From positions 62,001 to 126,000 of the forward strand of contig JADNYJ010000117.1 of the NCBI GenBank assembly GCA_015501075.1: a DNA stretch of 64,000 nucleotides, given 5' to 3'. Shown here in pieces: positions 1 to 11,400 of this stretch. Under the pieces are notes generated by a model. That model searched no databases, had not been told where the DNA came from, and saw only the letters and a program-made list of their open reading frames with translations. Position numbers and translations under genes: made by a program. The number at the start of each line of letters is the position of its first letter. Positions within the stretch are counted from its first letter, which is position 1. This DNA is from Gymnopilus junonius (lineage: Eukaryota > Basidiomycota > Agaricomycetes > Agaricales > Galerinaceae).

Positions 1-1043
1 GGCATCTTCACGTTTGTCGAATTCAATAAAAGCATATTGCAATGAATCGCCGGTTTTTTTGTCTCTTATGACCTGGCAACTCATGATGGTGCCAAACCGT
101 GAAAAGATGAGCTCCAGGTCCTCGTCCCGAGTAACCGGGTTCAGCTTGCACACGAATAACACATTCTCTGGTGGTCGAACATTGGCAAAGGGAAGGTCGC
201 CAACCATCTCAAGGGTCAAAGCAGATGCAGCAGCTGCTTTCTCGCGCCTGATGCGCTCTTCCTCTTCCTCTGGAAGCGTAGCAAGCGGATCTTCATCTTC
301 GGCTATGCGGGTAGAATTATCGGGAGGCCGAATGGGTGATGACGGTGGCTTGACCAATCCAGGGGGATCAGGAAATGGATCATCTATATCACAACATCAT
401 TCAGCCTTCAGCACAAAAAGAAAGCACAGACTAAGAATAAAACAAAACAACGTACCAAGAATAATGACATGCCTTATCCTAATATCTTTGAAGGGCCTCC
501 CATCCTGGTCAACATAAACCTCATTAATCTTATCCAACGTATCGAACCCCTCGACGACGTGTCCAAAAACGGCGTGTTTCCCATCGAGGTAGTCGATGTT
601 GTCAGCGAGCGTGATGAAGAATTGACTGCCACCGCCACCCTTCTGACCTTCCAAAGCGGGTGCTACGGCCATTGAGACTGTGCCCCTTTGCGTGTGCTTG
701 AGTTTGGGCACGATTTCTGGTGGAAAGTACCGCGGAACGGAAGACTCGGGTTTCGTGGAGGATGAGGTCTCGGAGGCGATTAGGGACCAGATGGATTCTC
801 CGCCTGTCCCTGTAGCTGTTGGGTCACCGGCTTGGGCGAGAAAGTCTTTCGACACTGAAGAGAAGAGGTGAATGACGTGACGCTTGGCCACCGCATACAA
901 AGAAACATACCATTGAAAAACGCGTTGAGATTGTAGTAGTACACTTTACAAAGCTTTAGAAAGTTCTCGCATGTCTTGGGGCAATTATCCACCTCCAAGT
1001 CAATGACAATGTCTCCTAGAGACGTCTCGAATAATACGGACAT
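1..1043 (-). CDS. cyp6: Cyclophilin-type peptidyl-prolyl isomerase with RRM (Cyp6/PPIL4), 3' end off the window
   Basis: Nuclear peptidyl-prolyl cis-trans isomerase of the Cyp6/PPIL4 class, which joins a cyclophilin domain to an RNA-recognition motif and is linked to RNA-processing complexes. The protein starts [19 protein letters not shown], the usual start of this family; the longer open frame upstream lacks family similarity, so position 1043 was chosen. The cyclophilin domain shows [14 protein letters not shown], the GTVSMAV segment, GSQFFITL and [12 protein letters not shown]. After an acidic linker rich in glutamate and arginine, the RRM begins with [20 protein letters not shown] and continues with [20 protein letters not shown] and YAFIEFDK at the window edge. 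Introns lie near 858-911 and 372-455. The C-terminal tail is outside the window. The identification is firm; the exact symbol follows fungal usage. Confidence 0.9.
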
Positions 1044-2945
1044 GGCTCGATTCGTGAAGTCGTCCAAGTACTTGAAGTTGTAGCACCTGTCCTCGAAGTT
1101 AGGATGACGGATAAGTAGCAAAAAGAAAATTTATACTCACGCTGTAACGCCAAGGAAGTACCTTCCGAATTAAAGCTCTCGAAGATATCTAGGAAATCGT
1201 ATTCAATGTCAAGCGATTTCAAGTAGAGAGATGGTAGAAGTTGCAGCTCAAGAATGGATGCAGCACACGATAAGATATTACATCAGCAATGTTGGCTTTC
1301 TGCCCAGGCTCTCGACCTTTCACTCAACGACACATCGTCGAAGACGAAATTTTCACCTCCCTCTTATATCACACTTTCACCTGGAAAAGGCTGGATGGGC
1401 TCTCAAACTCTGAAATCTACAGTGACAGTGACACCTGTTTTGTCGTTTCCTATGCCAGAGGTATAAAGGAGACTAACGACTACTTATGCCTTCAGTAACT
1501 CAGAGGCTGTTGATGCTTTTAACACCGGGCCTCTCGAATGGGATCACTCGGCAGGCGACTGTGAGCATCTCGGAAATAGACCTGGGCTACTCTATGACTG
1601 TGATGATGATTATTTCCGTTGCGTCCAGATAGACATGTCGCACAGGACCTCAACGCCTCAACATCGAGAAGATAAATGGCAGTGCAGGTAGTCTTTAGAT
1701 CCACACTAGCTTTTCCCCTTCTCGAATCTTCCCTCTGCTCTTTGGTCAATCCAAGGCAGTGTCAAGAAAAAAATATACGACATCAACCAAGATGAATCTC
1801 AACTTTTGTATGTTATCGCTGTTATCGTTTTCGTGCTCTCCTAGTCTTCAACTCTGAAATTTTGTATCTACATGTACCATAACCAATCAATAACTGCTAT
1901 GAATGAAATTTTGGACGATAACCAATATCAATTTCATCAGTCCGTGCGAATAACATGCCTTGTTTGCCTTCCTTCGCTTAGGTAACGCCAACAAAGAATT
2001 TTGCTGCTTTCTTTTTCTATCCCGTTTTCCTGCAGCTGGCAATGTACTACACAATGTACTCATCATCCCGATGGCCTGTCACAACTTCCTGTCGCCCTGG
2101 ACCTGCTGACTGACCTTTATTCACTCGTCAAATCGCACCCATGTCTTTTCTCTTACTTATTCTTAGTCCTTTTTGATTTTAGTCCTAACGCACGTTCATT
2201 CTCCAATCTTCCTGGACCGTATGCACCCAGAAGCTCATTAGATTTTACAGCGCATCTCTACCACATTCTCGGCTGTCTCTCATCCGAGAATCCCTAGGTT
2301 AGCTTTATCACCTTTTTCCTTTCCTTCAAATTTTGAACCAGATATCTCGCCACCAGTCACCCTTTTCATATGCATACCTAGGAAGGCAGAAGACTTTGCA
2401 TACGAGCTTGACCTTTATGAGCATTAGTTGGGGCGTCTACGCCCGGGTTGCTTGCAAAGGCCGTTCTGATACCTGACTGACATGGTCTTTTACCGCCCTT
2501 CACGCCCCTACACGTCTTCTGAATGATGAACAAACAGACCTGCATAAAAATATGACACAGTTTGGGCAGATCGGTGGTCTGCAACCAATCATCCCCATAT
2601 ACGGCTCTTTATACGAGCTCTAGTTCTTCTCTCGTCTATGATATGCCCATTGATGATGTGCCTTTTTTTTTCTGGGAATTCTCCCCTTTAAACACCACTG
2701 AGACGACAGAGCAACTTGAAAACAATGATATTAGACTTTGCAACCTCTTTCTTCATCAATGGGAATCGTCTATGGGCATCGTGTGGGTACTAAACTTCTT
2801 GATTCGCTGTTGATATACACTTCGCTGCTTCCAATGGGAGATTCACACAAGACACATCGGTTCCTTTCACACTGTTGAAAATAGATTTATCCATCAATTT
2901 TGCTGGTATAAATGCCTGGGACATCATGAAGGCGTTTTAATTAAG
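1044..2945. other. Gene-poor stretch with a possible small spliced frame
   Basis: No gene could be recognised in these 1.9 kb. On the plus strand, 1254-1466 and 1289-1498 hold overlapping open frames of about 70 codons. A well-formed intron signal (GTATAAAG, an ACTAAC branch-like motif, CTTCAG) lies at about 1462-1496, and splicing keeps one frame open to about position 1630, so a short unrecognised gene is possible. On the minus strand, 1222-1130 ends in a GTGAGT donor and may be a 5' untranslated exon of the cyclophilin gene. The part from 1,800 to 2,900 is T/C-rich with only short frames. Confidence 0.3.
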
Positions 2946-3260
2946 ATGGCGTTCTTTTGCGCCTCCTTGATCTCTTCTTTTTTCCTGTTCGGACTTACAG
3001 ATGCAGCCTCAATAACGACCGGGGAATGGGATTCACTCAACGGTACTGTTGGCGGACGATTAAAAGTCGGCATACCATTCGCTCAGCCATGCTTCTCCTT
3101 GTTGGGTGGAGGGAAACCGATCGTTCCCAATGCGGCTGAATGCTCAGAAGTTCAATCCGGATATGAAGATCATTGTGTGGTCAATGTCCTGCCTCGAAAG
3201 TCAATTGGACTAACTTATGTAAGCCTTCTAGCAGGTATTCCTTTCCCTTTTTCTGAACGT
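2946..3260 (+). pseudogene. Truncated first-exon copy of a BBE-type FAD oxidase
   Basis: This is a partial duplicate of the oxidase gene that begins at 4264. It keeps the signal peptide (SLISSFFLFGLTDAAS), the segment WDSLNGTVGGRLKVGIPFAQ, the motif PCFSLL and AECSEVQSGYEDH. It then runs into an intron with a clear branch motif (GACTAACTT) and a CTAGCAG acceptor near 3230. After a few codons of exon 2 the similarity stops, and no FAD-binding domain follows before the next copy. The remnant aligns with 4279-4580 over its full length, and the copies differ at many third positions, so the duplication is not recent. It cannot encode a working oxidase. Confidence 0.75.
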
Positions 3261-3299
3261 TCGCCGCCACGGCCGCCCACCCAAGTCTGCTGTCAATGC

Positions 3300-4263
3300 C
3301 ATCTCATTATATAGTATACACATATTCGCATGTCATTCGGTCTCAACGCTTTCTCCTAGCGCTAGCCTGCTTGAAAGTCGGTGAATCTATCAGACTCTAT
3401 CCGCGGCAGATCCAAATTTTACCTTGAAGGCTTCCGGCTCTCTCCACTCGCTTTCAATTAATCATGGTCTTGTGCCATAGCTCTCCCTCTTAGAAGCTTT
3501 TTGTAAGTTCTTCTCTAGTATTTCTTATGTCGTGTCTAGCGCTCTTCTCCTCTAGTGATGCTGTTCTCAACGAGGTCTGGTTTCCGACTAGACAATTTAT
3601 TAAACTTCCTTTCTTCCATGGATTTACCCGACACTTTTATCTCTGGTGTTTTTGACGTACGCCTTGGAAGACGAAAACCTTTCCGTAGTGTTCGATCTTG
3701 GACCATATGCGCGGATTTAATCCTTTGATTTATGGACCAAAGGTATTCGAGGCAGGAGTGCTTCCTGAATCCTGATGCCAATGAAATGCACTTCACCTTG
3801 TTTCTCGAATTGTTCTCGAATCTCTTGTTGGCTGATGATGGTTATGATCCGAATGTTGGACCCAATCGATTAGGTAGGCAGCTCGGACATTTTACAATTC
3901 TTCATCCATATCTGCAAACCTCGATCATTTATCTGGATTTCACCCGTCGTCGTCTATACCTGCCATGACGGACTTCCTTGTATCGTGGTCGGATTCTTTG
4001 GCCTAGACTTAATTGTGACAACCAACAGCGACGCTGGAAGGTTTTTTGAGCAAAGGCATCTGACTTCTGCTCATCGGCAATTGAACTCGCCTTTGTGAAG
4101 TGTGCCGTGTGGGCACTCTACTTCCAGTTTTGCGTTCGGATGTGCTTCACTAGCTTTAGCGGTTGGATCAAGAAGCCCATACTTCTTTTCTCCGCACCGT
4201 TCAAGATACGCCTAAAGGCTTTAAATTTCGTTCCTCTATAAAAGCAATGGACTATCATCTAAG
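3300..4263. other. Spacer between the two oxidase copies
   Basis: Nothing recognisable. Frames on both strands are short (at most 86 codons), and none resembles the missing FAD-binding or BBE part of the truncated copy. A TATA-like stretch (CTCTATAAAAGC) lies near 4235, about 25 bases before the next start codon, and is a plausible core promoter for the downstream oxidase. Confidence 0.4.
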
Positions 4264-6881
4264 ATGCTCCTAACAACGATGTCTTTTCTTCGCTTTTTAA
4301 TTTCTTCTTTTTTCCTAATTGGACTTGCAAGTGCAGAGTCCCCAACGACGCTAGATTGGGATTCTCTTAACCGTACAGTCGGTGGACGGCTGAAAATCGG
4401 TGTACCCTTCGCTCAACCGTGCTTCTCCTTGTTGAATGGAGGCAGGGCAAACGTTGCCACCAATACGACGAATGTTCAGAGGTCCAGTCCAGATATGCCG
4501 ATCACTGTATGCCCTCGTTATGCCCCTTTAATTGTCGTTGACTCATCATTCTTTCAATCAGTATTCCGTTCGGATAATTTGGGGCCTATGAAGTAACTCA
4601 GTGGGAAACATGCCAGACTACAGGAGACCAATGCCTCTTGGACTTCACGAACCCTTCCAATCCAGCTGCGTTCTCCCCGCCGGCCCAATGCCAACAAGGA
4701 AGTGTGCCCAACTTTTACGTAGGTGGACTTTGTCTCTGCTGAATTCTTAAATGGCGTTCCACATGCTTTGGATGTAAGGTTGATGTTAAAAACCCCAACG
4801 ATGTGCTCGCGGGATATGCTTTTTCCAAGAAGATGAAAGTTCCCTTGTTATCAAAAATTCCGGAGTGAGTTTGCAGAATAAACCAGTTGGATGATATAAA
4901 TACTAAGTGGGCTTATTTTATTTTATGCAGCACGACTACATTGGCCGAAGCTCTGGGCCGGGGACGTTGGCATTATGGGTGAGAACTTTTGCTTTTTTTT
5001 TTTTTTACCAATGCTTTAACTTTTTGACAAAACTCGCTGTCAGACACACAATCTCAACCATGTAATTCGCCTATCTCTTTACTGTAATTATTCATCTAAT
5101 ATCTTAGTCAGATATCTTTGAATCTTCTTTCGTCCCAGCGGTTGTTGTTCACAACAAAACCTACGACCGCAATAACCATAGGCGTAAGCAGAAAAACGTC
5201 CTAATCTAAACGGATGACAATTGAATAGCGGAAAATGCAGGCAGGGCAGCAATTCCGCACTGTATATGATTTTGCAGCTGCGAACAATGTGACTGTTATA
5301 GGAGGATCAGACCCCAGTGTGGCTTTCTCTGGAGGGTGGGTAATGGTAAGTCGAAATTCGGCCAAATCCATAAACAAATATATTTAAAATTACAGGGTGG
5401 TGGACATGGTGCACTCTCTCCCGCACTAGGTCTAGGCGTCGATCGCGTGCTAGAATTTAAGATCGTGACACCCGATGGCCACTTACGCGTTGCTAATAAA
5501 TGTCAGAATGAGGACCTGTTCTTCGCTCTTCGTGGTGGAGGCGGTGGCACGTTTGGCGTTGTTCTGGAGAGCACGCATATTGCTTCAAGTCCAGATACAG
5601 GCGTACGTTAAGCCTACCTGATAAATTATCATGACTGACAATTGGACCAACTTCAGGATTCTCGGCAAATATAACAATACGAAGGAGAACACGGTCAAGC
5701 TCATTCACGCCCTTGCAAAGACTGCGGTGCAGTTTGCAGCTGATGGATGGGGAGGATATGTCACAGTATGTTCTTGCCCTCTTGCATATGATACACTGTT
5801 CTGTACTTTTTTTGACTTGCAGCCTACTAATGGGAGCGGTATTTGGGCTAATCCCTCCTCAACAGCGATGACGCAAAGAAATCCGCAGAGTCTGTCATTG
5901 AAGCCTTCACCTCTGTGGTGGGAATGCCACTCTATCTGTTCTGGAAACTTTTACGGACTGGTACGATGCTTTTATGGGGTCAGATCCCGACGTGCGTATG
6001 GTCCATCCTTTAGTGTGTGTTTAAAGTTAAATTGTTTTTTTCTATATTAGCCAATCGGGATTCCTCAAGTTATTGCAAGTCGCCTCATCTCATCCGAGAA
6101 GTTCAAGGATGAGACTCTCATTCAAGGGATCGCAGACGCTTTTGTTGAAGCCGATTTCAGTCAGATTTTAGCCGTGCCTCCATTTGCATTCAAGGACTTT
6201 GACAGAGAGGGAACTCCATTAACCCTCTTTGGCGAGAAGCGGTTTGGCATGTACGTTCTGCGAAGCTTTTCATTTTCTGGTCTGCATAATATATTAATTC
6301 GTCGATGGTATAAATGCAGAGTGCGATTGTGCTCACATGGGATTTCAATTCGACCCTTGCCCAACGTGTTGATCAGTACCAAAAGCTAACAGAGCTGTGG
6401 TCTGTGGTTCGGGAACAGACACCTGGAGGGGGTGCTTATGTTGTGAGTCCTATGAAGATTTTCAGCGGTTGTTAAGAACTAGAAGTGGATTTATTTTGGA
6501 TTTTTTAGAGTGAGGCGGACGTTTTCGAGCCCCACTTTATTGAATCCTTCTGGGGACAGACCAATTATGCCAAGTTGCTGGCCATAAAGAACAAGTAGTG
6601 CGTGCAATTTGTGCTGTCTTTCCCTCGGCATTCGTTATTCATCTTGATGGCTGCTTTTCTGAATAGTGATCCGGACCATCTTCTTGATTGTTGGCACTGT
6701 GGTAAGATATTTTAATTGTATTCATAAGGACTTTTATTAAAGACAATTCGACAACTTAGTTGGCTGGAAAGGAGCACAAGATCCACTGTATAAGTGCTAT
6801 CCAAATATCAGCAGAGAGGAAGGTTTGCAAAAGTTGACAGTTTCAAACTCCCCATCGTTTCAAACTCTCGATCAACGATAG
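4264..6881 (+). pseudogene. FAD-linked oxidoreductase of the berberine-bridge-enzyme family, reading frame broken repeatedly
   Basis: Related enzymes are secreted flavoproteins with covalently bound FAD (PCMH fold, C-terminal BBE domain). Visible in order: signal peptide (FLISSFFLIGLASAES), TQWETCQTTGDQCLLDF, the FAD-anchoring histidine region [67 protein letters not shown], and the C-terminal BBE signature FWGQTNYAKLLAIKNKYDPD with HLLDCWHC. Almost every exon must be read in a shifted frame. One-base shifts are needed near 4466, 4843, 5140, 5157, 5854, 5950 and 6210, and the joins near 4507 and 5604 are also awkward. Most sit in runs of two to five identical bases and act as one-base losses; no clear nonsense substitution was seen apart from those caused by the shifts. 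The last exons (6330-6881) are intact. Either a recently dead gene or an indel-rich piece of assembly. The substrate cannot be told. Confidence 0.8.
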
Positions 6882-6959
6882 TAGTACTGCTTGTTTATTT
6901 CTTGAAAATGAAAAGGCTTGTCGGTGGGAGGAAGTTACCAATCTAGATTAGCCCCTAAA

Positions 6960-8214
6960 CGCGACATCCTGTGCTGTCAGTTCTTTCTTTCTTTTCCGTC
7001 TCACTTTACTCTCTCGCCTCATATGTCTCTGATTTTAAAAGCAAGTTCCTTGTTTTTCTACTCTGTACCGATGCTCACTGTCTTATTTTATCCATCCAGT
7101 GAGCTCCGAGCACATCTCCGAGCAACTTGTCGAGTCCTGCATTCGCTTTGCCAGGCAGGCCTGGCGGCTGAGCCCACCTTAATCTATCATACGGATGTGG
7201 AGGAAAAGTGGGCCCCACCGAGGCCCGGCATCGACTGAAAGAGCTGCGTCCCGTATTCGGCTATGCCATTAACAAAATTTGGAACCACGACTTGGGCTGG
7301 AAGGCTGTTAATGTTATGGACACTCATAAGGTCTGTCAGTGTCTATGATATCCGAGAGTTCATCCTACTAATTGAATTCATACGATGCGGTTTCTAGATC
7401 TACTTCACGACCATCAAGCCCGTTCGCTTCAAAGAAATTAAGGATGATGATGAAGAGGAAGTCGGTCCTGTTGTGATTTGGGTCGGCGTTCATCTTGGGT
7501 CCAGACTCGCCTCTACGACTGCCCACGACACGTCTCTGGTCCTTCTCACCCTTCTCAAAGACTTTGGGATCACCGACGTCCACGTCCACTTCCGCGAGTC
7601 CAACTACGCCCGCGGCGTCGGTGCACCGCTTTACGCACCCCGTCAATAACCTCGACCCACTCGTCGACGTCATTGGTCCTCTAACTCCCGCCCTTGGGGT
7701 CCGTATCTCTACCGTGGCTGACCCCAACGCTCAAGGTACCATGGCCCTGTACCTCGCCGCAGGCAGCGACAGCCAAGATTTCTTGGGTCTTTCGTGCTGC
7801 CAGCCACGTCCTCGTTAGATCAAAGGAAGCCAACCTCGATTATGTCAGCAGCCCCCTTGTGCGGCGTAAAAACGTCCTCCATCTCGGCGAGGGGGCATAC
7901 AGCAACGTTGTCGATTTTATCAAGCTTACGATTGCGTGTTCTCCATCGTCCGCGACTACTTCCACGATATGTCCATCCATCAAACGTCGATGGAATGGGG
8001 CATCATGAATTATGATGGCAAGTCAGAGGGTTTCTCTAGGCCTGGTGATTCAGGCTCGATTATTGCTGGTATTCGTAGTCGTATTGGTGGTATGCTGACG
8101 GGTGGTGCCGGGAAGATGAAGGCATGGGATATGACCTATGCGACACCTTGGTGGTGGCTTCTCGAGTGTATCAAGGCCAATGGCTTTCCCGACACCCACC
8201 TCGATGTTCTCTAG
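6960..8214 (+). pseudogene. Mushroom-type trypsin-like (GDSGS) protein family member, frame broken
   Basis: The pieces match a family that is abundant, mostly as hypothetical proteins, in agaricomycete genomes. Fragments in order: SSEL..EHISEQLVESC, FARQAWRLSPP, LKELRPVFGYAINKIWNHDL, IYFTTIKPVRFKEIKDDDEE, VVIWVGVHLGS, DFGITDVHVHFRES, SHVLVRSKEANLDYVSSPLV, and near the C-terminus RPGDSGSIIAG, IGGMLTGGAG and ATPWWWLLECIKANGF. The GDSGS segment resembles the nucleophile loop of chymotrypsin-fold proteases and SHVL sits where the catalytic histidine would be; a protease role is inference. Frame changes are needed near 7110, 7178, 7640, 7800 and 7936. A short intron (about 7330-7398) separates the first two coding parts. 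The true 5' end is unclear; several ATGs occur between 6918 and 7072. Probably a pseudogene beside the broken oxidase. Confidence 0.7.
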
Positions 8215-8451
8215 GTTCCTCAACGTTTTTCAGCACAACGTCGTGTTCCTTTTGCTCCAGTAGCTTCGTCTCCTTTCCCATGTTCCTTTTGTTTCTGCGA
8301 CTTCCCCTCTCTCCAGTGTCCACAAGTGATTGACTAGTAGACAGCAAATCAGCCCGGGCCTGTGCTTGAAGTACTTTTCCGAATCGTTTGTAATTTCCGT
8401 TCGGGCAGTCAGACTGGAATTGTACAGTACAAGTTAAACACTACTACTGGA

Positions 8452-11400
8452 TCAAATTTCAAAGTGCTGGAGGTGATAGAAGCTGTTGCATGTGTGCAAA
8501 GAGGGTTTCAAATTGACGGTCAATTTTCGCTTCCAAGGCATCGATCTTCGTTCCGAGTGCAGTGTATCCTTCGTTGAGAGCTTGATGTTTTGCTCCAAGC
8601 CTCCGACTTTCGTCTCTAGCATAGAAATTCTGGCCATAATGTCCATTTGTGACCTGGACGTTCCTCTATTGTTGTTGGGTGGACGAGCTGGGCCCCTTTC
8701 CTCTGCGCCGATAATAGGGTTCTCACTGATGTCTGAGTCGGATGTCTGTTTCTCACTCATAGGCATTCCTCCTTCACCAACTTCAGCTTCGGCTGATGCA
8801 GGATCCACGCCAAGGCTCATCCTATCAAATTCGTCATCGTCAGAATCCAAGGTCAGCGAGCCTTCATCTTGCACGCCCATCGTTTTCGCTACTCCGTTTA
8901 CCACGTCTTTCATCTCTTTCGCTTCTTCCCGTTGGCTTTTTACCTGCGCCTCGAGAGCTGAAATATTTGAATTAATCTCGTCTAGTTGTCGTTCCATGTC
9001 ATTGGTTTTGACTGGCTTCACTTCGATGCTGTCGTGGATTCGAAGGAGGTGATGCTCGCGAGAATGGTTTCGACCAGGTTGGACAACTGACTCGGACCTT
9101 TGATCGCAGCTGTTACAAATAAAAGTGAGGGGATCTATTAGCCGAAAATAAGTTTTCTCATGAGGCATTTTGCTAAGTATGCATACTTACAGCAGGAAAC
9201 ACAGACCCAACAAGGAGTCGATACGGGTTTCGCACAGCATGCGCAAGTCTGCGCTGGTTCGTCCACTTCATTGGTCGTATTGGTGTGGTCTTGCTCAGTA
9301 GTTTGACTTCTCGCAATTTTCCCTTTAGGAGCTTTTCTAGAACGACGTTCCTTTGTCTCTTTAGACTTTGCCTCTAGTGCACCGAAGATCTTTTTGCTTC
9401 GCTCCGAAATCCGTCTTGACTCGGCCAAAAGGGTTTTCACCTCGAAATTATGGATATACTGTTGTGAGCGAAGAAGAGAATGAGACGGTATATGAGTATA
9501 ATCTTGTGCATGCAGGACGTCAGGCTTGTCAAAGCAATTGCTGCACAAGTCGATCGAATGGCTCAAATCATCTTCAATACAAACGATGCAAAGATAGCGA
9601 GTGAAAGCAAGACTCTTGCCGCATTTATCGCAATAGTAAAGCCCTCTAATTCAGACTTTAAGTTAAGTGAGGAAAGCTAGAAGGAGGGACTTACACGCTC
9701 CACTTGCCCCTGTTCATGAAATACAAGCTCGTTGCTTCGTATAGTCTTGCAAGTGTCGGATCGACATTCCACATCATGATTTTATATTCTTCCCACTCGG
9801 CATCAGACAGTTCTTCATATCTAAACCAACCGGATAAGTTACTGCTGTCTGTAAGGGCATAGCGTTGACCGTAAGTGAGCCATTTACGACGCTCAGCTAG
9901 AGCCTCCAAAAATGCTTTTCGAGATCCCATCCTCTGTCGCGTTTGGAATAGTATGGCTTCTATTGCGAAAGCCCAACGTTTACGAGCAATCGGCCAAATA
10001 TCCCAGCAGGGAACATAACCAGGCCCGTCCAGAAGATAGCGGAAGCGAAAAACATCATGAGGAGTACGTCTGAGGTAGAATTTACCGCCTGCTCGAATTT
10101 CCTCCTGCGACATCGGTGCATCGTTGTCTGGTGTATATTCTGAACCTGACTTCAGCACAGGCGCTGCCTCGGTTTCTAAATTACCAGTGACACTGCCACT
10201 TGCATCTGTTTCTTTGCTTGAGCCATGCTCGTCTTGCGCTGCCTCGTTATCACCCGGTTTTACGGCCGCTTCCTGTTCAACATCTTTTTCAACAGGATTT
10301 ATGTTGCCCTGTGGTTCATTGAGAGCTTCTTCTTCTTCTACGACCTCCTTGTTTTCATCTGTTGTCCAAGAAAATTTCCCTTCAATTAGCTCTTTCTTCG
10401 GATCATACCATCCTCGACAAGCTCGTGACAATTCGGGGATATCGAAAGTCACTTCTATACGCCCATCCACAGGATCCTCCTTCGCGGCTAACTTGCCGTT
10501 GGTAATATTCATTATGCCAAAGAATCCTTCTCCTTTTCCTGAGAACGCATTTCCAGAAAAAGAATGGATCACGCAGGAGAAAGCATCTCTCCATCCGCCG
10601 TCATCGCTAATAGTCAAACCCGACCACTCCCCTTCGATTGTATGCGGAACGTGCTCGTAAACCATATCTTCAAGGCGAGAGACGTCCAATTCTGTATAGG
10701 GAAGTGGAGATCCGACAGGCTTTGAAAGAATAGAAGTGTCATGGGGCTGGACTACTTGCACATGCCATGCTTGGTGAACTGTTGTGTTCGTCCATTTTCA
10801 GGATAATAATGTGCTCTCTGATGTATTCAGTTCCGTCTTTTTGAATGCAGCAAGGAACTACAGATTCAAAAATTTAGCACAGCAGTCACGTAGAAAATGC
10901 TTGCATTTACCATCCCGCAAGCAAAGTTTTCAAAATGGGCGCCTATATTGCTATGCAGCTGACGGAATTTTGCTTCGAAGGGCGTTATTGCCGGCTGTAA
11001 GCACGTGGAAATCACAACACACCTTCAACGTTGTCAAGGCGTTCATCAAAGACAACGAAAAGTGAAGTAAGAGAAGTTCTATGTGCATCGAACTCCTCGT
11101 TGTCTAGCACAACTGCCTTGGCAAGATAAATTACTTTCAACTGTCGTCGAATGAGAAGAAGAACTAGTGGTAAAATCCACTAGCGATTGGATTTGTTAGT
11201 CGTTGTAAGATGTCCCGAATTCAAACTCACTGTCTCAATCCTAGCGGAGCCTCCAATGGTGGTAGCATCCATTCCCGACTCAATGAAGTACCCCATGTCA
11301 GTGAGGTTTTTTTCCAGTCGTTGGAGTTGATACGAAGCAACCAAGTTAGCTATCTCTCCCAACTTCGGGTCTTTTCGACCAGTATCAGGAAGAGGCTTGA

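Noticed and set aside
8486..9052. Open frame of 188 codons on the plus strand
   Set aside because: Antisense shadow of the last coiled-coil exon of the EF-hand/ZZ-finger gene; no family content.
10124..10660. Open frame of 178 codons on the plus strand
   Set aside because: Antisense shadow of the acidic and beta-rich exon of the EF-hand/ZZ-finger gene.
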